The position numbers were made by a program, and so were the translations under genes. DNA of 12,362 nucleotides from Glomus cerebriforme (lineage: Eukaryota > Glomeromycota > Glomeromycetes > Glomerales > Glomeraceae). Numbering within the stretch: position 1 is the stretch's first letter; each line of letters begins with the position of its first letter. The stretch spans positions 49,889-62,250 of the forward strand of contig QKYT01000148.1 of assembly GCA_003550305.1 (NCBI GenBank), read 5' to 3'. This document shows positions 7,462 to 12,362 of the stretch, one piece after another. The notes under the pieces are model-generated. The model worked only from the letters and a program-made list of their open reading frames with translations. It searched no databases and was not told the DNA's origin.

Positions 7462-8956
7462 TTAGCGGAATTCAAGATAATCATAATTATCATCGTCATC
7501 ATAATTTCTAGTTATAAATTTAATAATACCTAAATTTTTATATTTTTCAATTATTTTCATATTTTCAACATTTTCTTCCTTTTTTAAAAAATCCCGAATA
7601 TCCTTAATAATTGTAAAAGAAAGTGATTTTTTTGGTGATCGATTTTTCCAGCTTATAAAAAAGGACTCCAAATCCTCTGGAAGTAATTTTGATTTTGTAA
7701 CATTGTAAATTTTTAATTCATAAAAATTTTTTGGTGAATATTTTATAACAGTTTCTAATACTTCATTTTCTCCTAAATAACCTTCTCCACACCAAATTTT
7801 GATACTTTCCAAATATTGACAACTATTAAATATAATTTTTAATGTATCCAGTTTATCAAAATNAAATATTGTAGAAAGAACTTTCAGGTTTGAACAAAAT
7901 TTAGCTATAGATAAATTTAGATTATTATCTTCCTTACCTATATAAAATTTTTTGATTTTTTCCATTGTTTTCTAAAAATTTCATTACATACTCAGGTTTC
8001 GGACATTGATNAGGGATGTTTAAGATTTGTAATTTTGGGAAAGTTACATGTTGTAACTTTTCAAAATCTTNAAATTCTGATCNTTNAGTGAATGAAAATC
8101 TAATTTCTTGAAGATTTGGAAACGAAGCAACAAATGATAATGGTATAGTAAGTTCAATATTTCCATTAAGATGTAATTTTGTTAATGTATTAGAGTGCTT
8201 TGTTAAAACAGGTATGATATCAGTCCAATCGACCTCATCATAAACTTCTAATCTTAAATTCTTTAAATTATTTTGTAAAGNGATTAATTTTTTTAACTCA
8301 ATGTCAAAATTCATAGTTTTTAAANGTANAGTAAATGATANTAAATTATGGCATTTTTGAGACAAATGATAAAAAAATTCAGAAGGAAGATTTGAATTGC
8401 AGTATAATTCTGAAAGATCTATTAAACAATCNCCTGCTTCAGAAAAACTAGTAAAATTTATATTATTCAGATTCATAGAATATCCAAAATGTTCACAGGT
8501 CAATATTTTCAAAGAAGAAATTTGATTCATAAACATTTTAATAAATTCATTTATTATTAAATAACTTAAACTTGGTAAAATAATAGGAGCTTTTTCAAAA
8601 ACATCATCAATTATTTCAAAAATATTGGTAATTGAAAAGACTTTGCAAAATGCTGGATAATTAAATAACGGTGGTTTTGAAGTAGACGTTGGAATGAAAA
8701 TTTTATTCTCATATAAAAGATCTATTGATTCTTTAGGAAGACAAGCTACTAACGTACTAAGAATTGCTGATTTCACTTTAAACATATATATAAAAGGAAC
8801 GTAGTTTTCAAAACTCCAAATATTTCTCCATAAAATTCTAACAGAAATTTCACACCAAAGACGATTAATAAATAAACAAGAATGTAAAGTAGAATGATCT
8901 TCTTCTAAATATTCAAAAATTTCATTTAAGCAGTCAGCTGGAAGTTGACGAGACAT
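7462..8956 (-). pseudogene. F-box protein gene, copy B (one frameshift; possibly an assembly error)
   Basis: The ATG at 8956 starts an F-box at residues about 3-45 (LPADCLNEIFEYLEEDHSTL ... NRLWCEISVRILWRN), expected to bind Skp1 in an SCF ubiquitin ligase. A leucine-rich region follows, probably irregular LRR-like substrate-binding repeats. The frame runs 340 codons to a TAA at 7936-7934. Relative to copy A a TT is missing in GGAAAAAATC(TT)AAAAAA near 7954, and the continuing C-terminal frame is fully open from 7965 to the TAA at 7464-7462, ending in an acidic YDDDDNYDY tail. Without the 2-nt loss the product would be about 498 aa, a normal size for this family. Ten N bases (7863, 8011, 8071, 8083, 8086, 8281, 8325, 8329, 8341, 8432) show that the consensus is unreliable here. 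The gene may be functional in reality. Confidence 0.8.
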
Positions 8957-9081
8957 TTTTTTTTTAATTATTTTAAAAAAATTTTTTGTTAAGTTTTAAA
9001 TTTGCTACATTTCCATTTTAATATTAAGGGGGCATTGTATTACATTGAGTAGTAAATATTTACGCTATTTACACTACATAT
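8957..9081 (-). promoter_or_regulatory. upstream region of copy B, conserved with copy A
   Basis: Contains the minus-strand boxes GTGTAAATAGCGT (9074-9062) and TGTAATACAATG (about 9044-9033), the counterparts of those before copy A. A T-rich tract borders the ATG (8958-8968 on the plus strand). The conserved block ends where the 90-bp fold-back insertion begins. Confidence 0.4.
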
Positions 9082-9171
9082 GGACTAATTTTTGGAATAC
9101 TAATCGACGCACTTCATTAGCCCATAGATTGGTCTAGGCCCTTTGATTGATTAGCATTCCAAAAATTGGCC
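9082..9171. mobile_element. 90-bp fold-back MITE-like insertion
   Basis: The terminal inverted repeats are 21 bp with 2 mismatches: 9085-9105 (CTAATTTTTGGAAT...) against the reverse complement of 9149-9169 (GATTAGCATTCCAAAAATTG...). The internal 43 bp are richer in GC than the surroundings (GCCCATAG ... TCTAGGCCC). ATAT lies directly outside on the left (9078-9081) and again at 9173-9176 on the right, a possible target duplication. The equivalent position upstream of copy A (about 6737-6760) passes from TTTACACCATTTATA straight into TTATTCGAAAAATATG, an empty site. It has no coding capacity, as expected for a non-autonomous element. Confidence 0.75.
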
Positions 9172-9384
9172 GATATTTATTCAAAAAATATGGTCGATCA
9201 ACCTTTCACTGATTTGTATTACCAAGCTATAATTAAATGAATGTTTAATTAACAACTTTTTGCTTATATTTTTAAATCACAAATTTATTAGGTCAAAAAT
9301 CTGGGTATTTACTCGATAAACCATATTTCAAATATTAAAAATACAATTTTTTATTTAATTATATGACGTGTCAATAATTATCAA
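9172..9384. other. spacer, homologous to the spacer upstream of copy A
   Basis: No gene. Blocks such as AAACCATATTTCAA (about 9318-9331, compare 6926-6939) and TGTCAATAA followed by AGTGATTTTTTT (compare 7019-7046) recur in the same order upstream of copy A. The segment is therefore part of the duplicated unit. Confidence 0.5.
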
Positions 9385-9625
9385 AGTGATTTTTTTGGGG
9401 GTTCGATTTTCCAACTTATAAATCCTCTGGAAGTATTGCAACGGTTTCTAAAATCTTCTTCCACATCAAAATTAATATTTGTTACACATTATCATTATTA
9501 AATTTTTTTATAAAAAGTTTTTAAGGTTCAGACAAAATTTAACTAGCATTATTATTATTTTCAATATACAGAAACTGAAAAAAATATGGATAGTATAAAA
9601 CAAATATTGGGAACGAAGGTCTAAA
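9385..9625 (-). pseudogene. relic of an F-box gene 3' part (upstream of copy B)
   Basis: It matches copy B in order and orientation. AGTGATTTTTTTGG...CGATTTTCCA and CTTATA match 7622-7655. AATCCTCTGGAAGTA (9421-9435) is nearly exact to 7671-7685. ACGGTTTCTAA with TCTTCTTCC matches 7749-7790. CCACATCAAAATT ... ATTATTAAAT matches 7787-7829. AAGGTTCAGACAAAATTTAACTA matches the region at about 7885-7907. A possible last block, TTGGGAACGAAG, matches 8117-8127. Large internal deletions and many stops leave no usable frame. This is the same class of relic as the one at 6957-7150. Confidence 0.75.
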
Positions 9626-10621
9626 ATATATAATATATTTTTTATTCATGATGGTATTTATTATCTCAAAATTTAAACCAAAGAACTAAATGAATGAATC
9701 AATAAGCTCATGACCATCGGATTGAATAATTGGTAAAAAGCAATGCAAAATCTGCATTTTGAAAAACTTAAGTTTAGCTTCTGACGATCTTCGATCATTC
9801 ATATATTTAATATTTTATATTTTATACAGTAGTCGGGATGGTAAAGATTTATCAAAAAACAACATGAATATTTTATAAGTTGGCATTAAGGTTTAAGATT
9901 TTATCATTATTATATCTCCTTTTAATTTTAAATTTGGTGAATGAATTTTTATTTTTTAGTTTTTATTACATTCTCTAACAAAATAAAGTGTTTTTTGTAT
10001 GTGTATTGTCATTATATCACTATAACTTGTCATATTATTTTTTAAGTTAATCTATTATCAGTTATGCAATTTGCATAATAAGATGGGAAAACAAAGAGAA
10101 CTAATTATTACATAATGTAAACAAAACAATTGAAATATGCACAAATAGTTTAAATATTATTTTTAATAATTTAGCTTAAAATTAAATATATTTGAAGTAC
10201 TTTTTTTAAATGTAAATAGTATCCTTGTTCAAATTAATAAATTATAATAAGTCGCTTACTAATTATCTTCTTTGCTTCATATTCTTCTTCATACATCTTT
10301 GCAAGATAATATTGAGCTCATTTAATTTATTTATTTTAGAAAATAGCAATATGAGCAATTCCCATGGATATATTATTGAAGTTTCATCATCAGCTTATCT
10401 ATCCATCATCCATGTAACCAAAATTTGACTTATCTTGTGGTTTCAGAGTTATAAGGTATAAACAAATTCTTTTCTATTATGTTTGTATTATCCATGAAAA
10501 CACAGATATTGTTATTATGAAGAGTTGTTAAATTAATATTCGGATCAAAATAATCCAAATGATAATATTTGCTTCCTAGATATAGAAATATTGATGGATT
10601 ATTGATTCAAAAATTGTTAAT
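9626..10621. other. AT-rich region, no gene recognised
   Basis: No coding region is supported. A 67-codon open stretch at 10225-10428 (+) is built from AT-rich hydrophobic codons and shows no family resemblance. A 17-bp near-perfect palindrome TTATGCAA-T-TTGCATAA lies at 10062-10078 and is probably chance. The right end may include remains of the gene whose TLD part is at 10826, but I could not identify any domain. Confidence 0.6.
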
Positions 10622-10791
10622 TAGTCCGGAGCGTTAGCGTAGGACTATATATTTCTAGGCCCGGTGTACGTTTGTCCGCCCGCTCAATTTTTGAGTCGAT
10701 AGATTATTGGTTCCTATTATGCAATGATCTCAATAAAGTAAGCACCCATTCATCATGTGTTCAATAATCAAAACTCTCTTACTCCGGACTC
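10622..10791. mobile_element. GC-rich segment bounded by AGTCCGGAG inverted repeats (MITE-like)
   Basis: AGTCCGGAG at 10623-10631 is matched by its reverse complement CTCCGGACT at 10782-10790. The left end also forms a small hairpin, TAGTCC ... GGACTA (10622-10627 with 10642-10647). The first 70 bp (GGAGCGTTAGCG ... CTAGGCCCGGTGTACG) are strikingly GC-rich for this window. From memory, a GGAGCGTTAGCG...GGACTA / GGCCCGGTGT-type repeat is common in such genomes; this is unverified. No clear target duplication is visible. It carries no ORF and lies about 35 bp before the TLD relic. Confidence 0.5.
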
Positions 10792-10825
10792 AATAACAGT
10801 TCACCATTCCCTAGTATAAATATTG

Positions 10826-11190
10826 TTTGTTTCAAGATGGATTGATATAATCGGTGCTAAAATCAAATTTTGCTTATACAAGAGATTTAAATTATTATTA
10901 AGAAGAGTGAACAGAAGAAATTATTGGTGGATATAATAATTGTTTGATGTGGAAGGGTTCACAATATATTTTCCTTAAAGAATAAGGATAACTTTAAAGA
11001 TCCAATCCTTAGTCATTTGAATGATATGGATATTGTATTAGTTTATCATGATGAATAAGTATGACCTGCATTTTGTTTTAATATTGAAATAGTTGTATTT
11101 GGAAATAGTGATTCAAAAGAAAATAATTTCATTCAGTGTAAAAAACAAAGTTAGAAGGATGAATTTTACTTAAAAAATAAAAGACAGTAA
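10826..11190 (+). pseudogene. TLD-domain protein relic
   Basis: The three frames, read in order, give the landmarks of a TLD domain as found in the large Rhizophagus kinase-TLD and BTB-TLD families. First is VSRWIDIIGAKIK ... YKRFKLLLRR (10829-10906). After a one-base shift comes EIIGGYNN..MWKGSQYIF (10917-10970). In the next frame comes DNFKDPILSHLNDMD (10987-11031), then PAFCFNIEIVVFGNSDS and NNFIQCKKQS (to about 11150). Stops sit at 11056, 11062 and further on. The stretch between FKLLLR and EIIGGYN is much shorter than in the family, which suggests an internal deletion. TLD domains are linked to oxidative-stress and V-ATPase functions in animals; the fungal role is unclear. No kinase or BTB part is recognisable upstream, so this is a 3' remnant. 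Confidence 0.7.
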
Positions 11191-12362
11191 GTTAATAAAT
11201 TACAGAATATATAATTTATAGTGTGATTTATTCTTAAAATTTGTTATTGTATATAATTGTTTTAAAATCAGTATTATGAATAAAACTAAAGTTATTGTAT
11301 TCATAAATAAATTTGTTGAAGCATAAATCTTAAATTATCATCAACTGGGTTAGCTTAAAACTGATTACATATAAACTTGTGTTGTTATAAAAAATCCAAG
11401 AAAGTTCTTACACTCATGAACTTTACATATTATGCAATACATAGCAAATTTAAATGGTAAGATTTAGTTAATGAATAACAAACTTTCACAAATGTTGAAA
11501 TCACAGGACAAATAAAAAAATCAAGCCACATATCTGATTTTCACAGCCAGTCCTATGTATATTTTATATAATATATAATATAAAAATAGCTTATCCAACT
11601 TTGTGCATTACATACATTACATCATCAATATATTAGAAAAGAAATTTAACAAATGTCATACTATGCTGAAATATTAAATAAATCGTTAATATACTGTATA
11701 AAACTTTGCAAATAACAACTTATTCTTTCAACTTTATCTTACATATCAATAATTTTCCTTAAAACTTATGATAATTATAATAGAGATACGTTTAAAAACT
11801 GAAATATGAAGGTAAATAAATTAGACTTTTAAAAGATAATCCAAAAGTCATTGATTCTTTTAACAAGAAACAGAAAATTACTGTCCCAAAAGTTAGACTT
11901 TTTTTATTGATTATAAGAATATATGAATATATGTAAATTTTTATCATTTCTTTTAAAGAAATAAAATACTGTTTTTTTTTAAATTTGTTTTCTGGTTAAT
12001 TATTGGCTGTCAATATTTACTAGTCCATTTATGGTAATTAATCATAAATAAATAAATTTTATTTTTAAATCATATTTCCGAAAATACTACAGAAACTTTA
12101 AATAATAATGTTGGAAAATTTTTTGAAAAAAAAAAAAAAAATACTAATTAAAAAAAAACTGATAATTTTATTTCTAAAATTTTTTCTCGCCTTTAGATTC
12201 AATCATTTTGAACTAAAAAAAAATAGGTTATAACATTAAAAATAATTATGTAAGTATAAACAAAGTTTAATATATTAATAAAAAAATTTACCATTTTTGT
12301 CATCGTTAATTTTCAATTGAGAAAGATCAATTTGTAGATTTTCTATCAAATAAAATAAAATT
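11191..12362. other. AT-rich region, no gene recognised
   Basis: Long A/T runs (for example 12126-12140 and 12150-12159) with stops in all frames. It includes a near copy (11659-11683) of a TACTATGCTGAAATATTAAA motif that also occurs at 138-163. No RNA gene, transposon protein or further TLD homology was recognised. Confidence 0.6.

Noticed and set aside
10062..10078. 17-bp palindrome TTATGCAATTTGCATAA
   Set aside because: Isolated and short; expected occasionally by chance in AT-rich sequence of this length.
10225..10428. 67-codon plus-strand open frame
   Set aside because: AT-driven hydrophobic peptide without motif, splice partners or conserved neighbours.
1..12362. tRNA, rRNA, CRISPR or bacterial-type features
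   Set aside because: No cloverleaf, no rRNA-like GC-rich conserved block, no regularly spaced repeats, and the gene structure is eukaryotic.

Overview
The window looks like nuclear DNA of an arbuscular mycorrhizal fungus, most probably Rhizophagus (Glomeromycotina). The DNA is very AT-rich with long gene-free stretches. The one good gene has GT-AG introns with a CTAAC-type branch site. The protein families also fit: a SAM/nuclease/kinase fusion, F-box proteins that begin with an LP-x-DCLNEIF...LHSCL...NRLWC-type motif, and a TLD domain are all expanded in Rhizophagus. The species call is an inference from recalled family features; no search was run.

Layout. Positions 1-1860 hold no gene, only AT-rich DNA with one imperfect direct repeat. 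A cluster of ATGATGA/TCATCAT inverted repeats (1863-1938) and a pyrimidine-rich leader precede the only apparently intact gene (2100-4218, +). I read this gene as three exons including a 15-nt microexon. Its product is about 595 aa: SAM-like domain, PD-(D/E)XK nuclease-like domain, low-complexity linker and a short kinase-like domain, an architecture resembling Crinkler (CRN)-type fungal proteins. A GC-richer dispersed repeat lies downstream (about 4424-4840).

From about 4850 to 9620 the window is a decayed tandem array of F-box genes on the minus strand. Copy A (5134-6601) has two frameshifts and a nonsense codon. Copy B (7462-8956) has one 2-nt frameshift and ten N bases. Upstream of each copy lies a heavily decayed 3' fragment of another F-box gene (about 6957-7150 and 9385-9625), so the duplicated unit of about 2.3-2.5 kb carries both a relic and a gene. 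The copy B promoter also contains a 90-bp fold-back MITE-like insertion (9082-9171) that is absent from copy A.

Positions 9626-10620 show nothing recognisable. A GC-rich segment bounded by AGTCCGGAG inverted repeats (10622-10791) is followed by a TLD-domain relic on the plus strand (about 10826-11190). The rest, to 12362, is featureless AT-rich DNA.

I see no operon-like or defence-island logic. The window is one expressed-looking effector/immunity-type gene beside a graveyard of lineage-expanded families and small repeats. The most useful items are the microexon, the SAM-nuclease-kinase fusion, the hidden relics and the two MITE-like elements.
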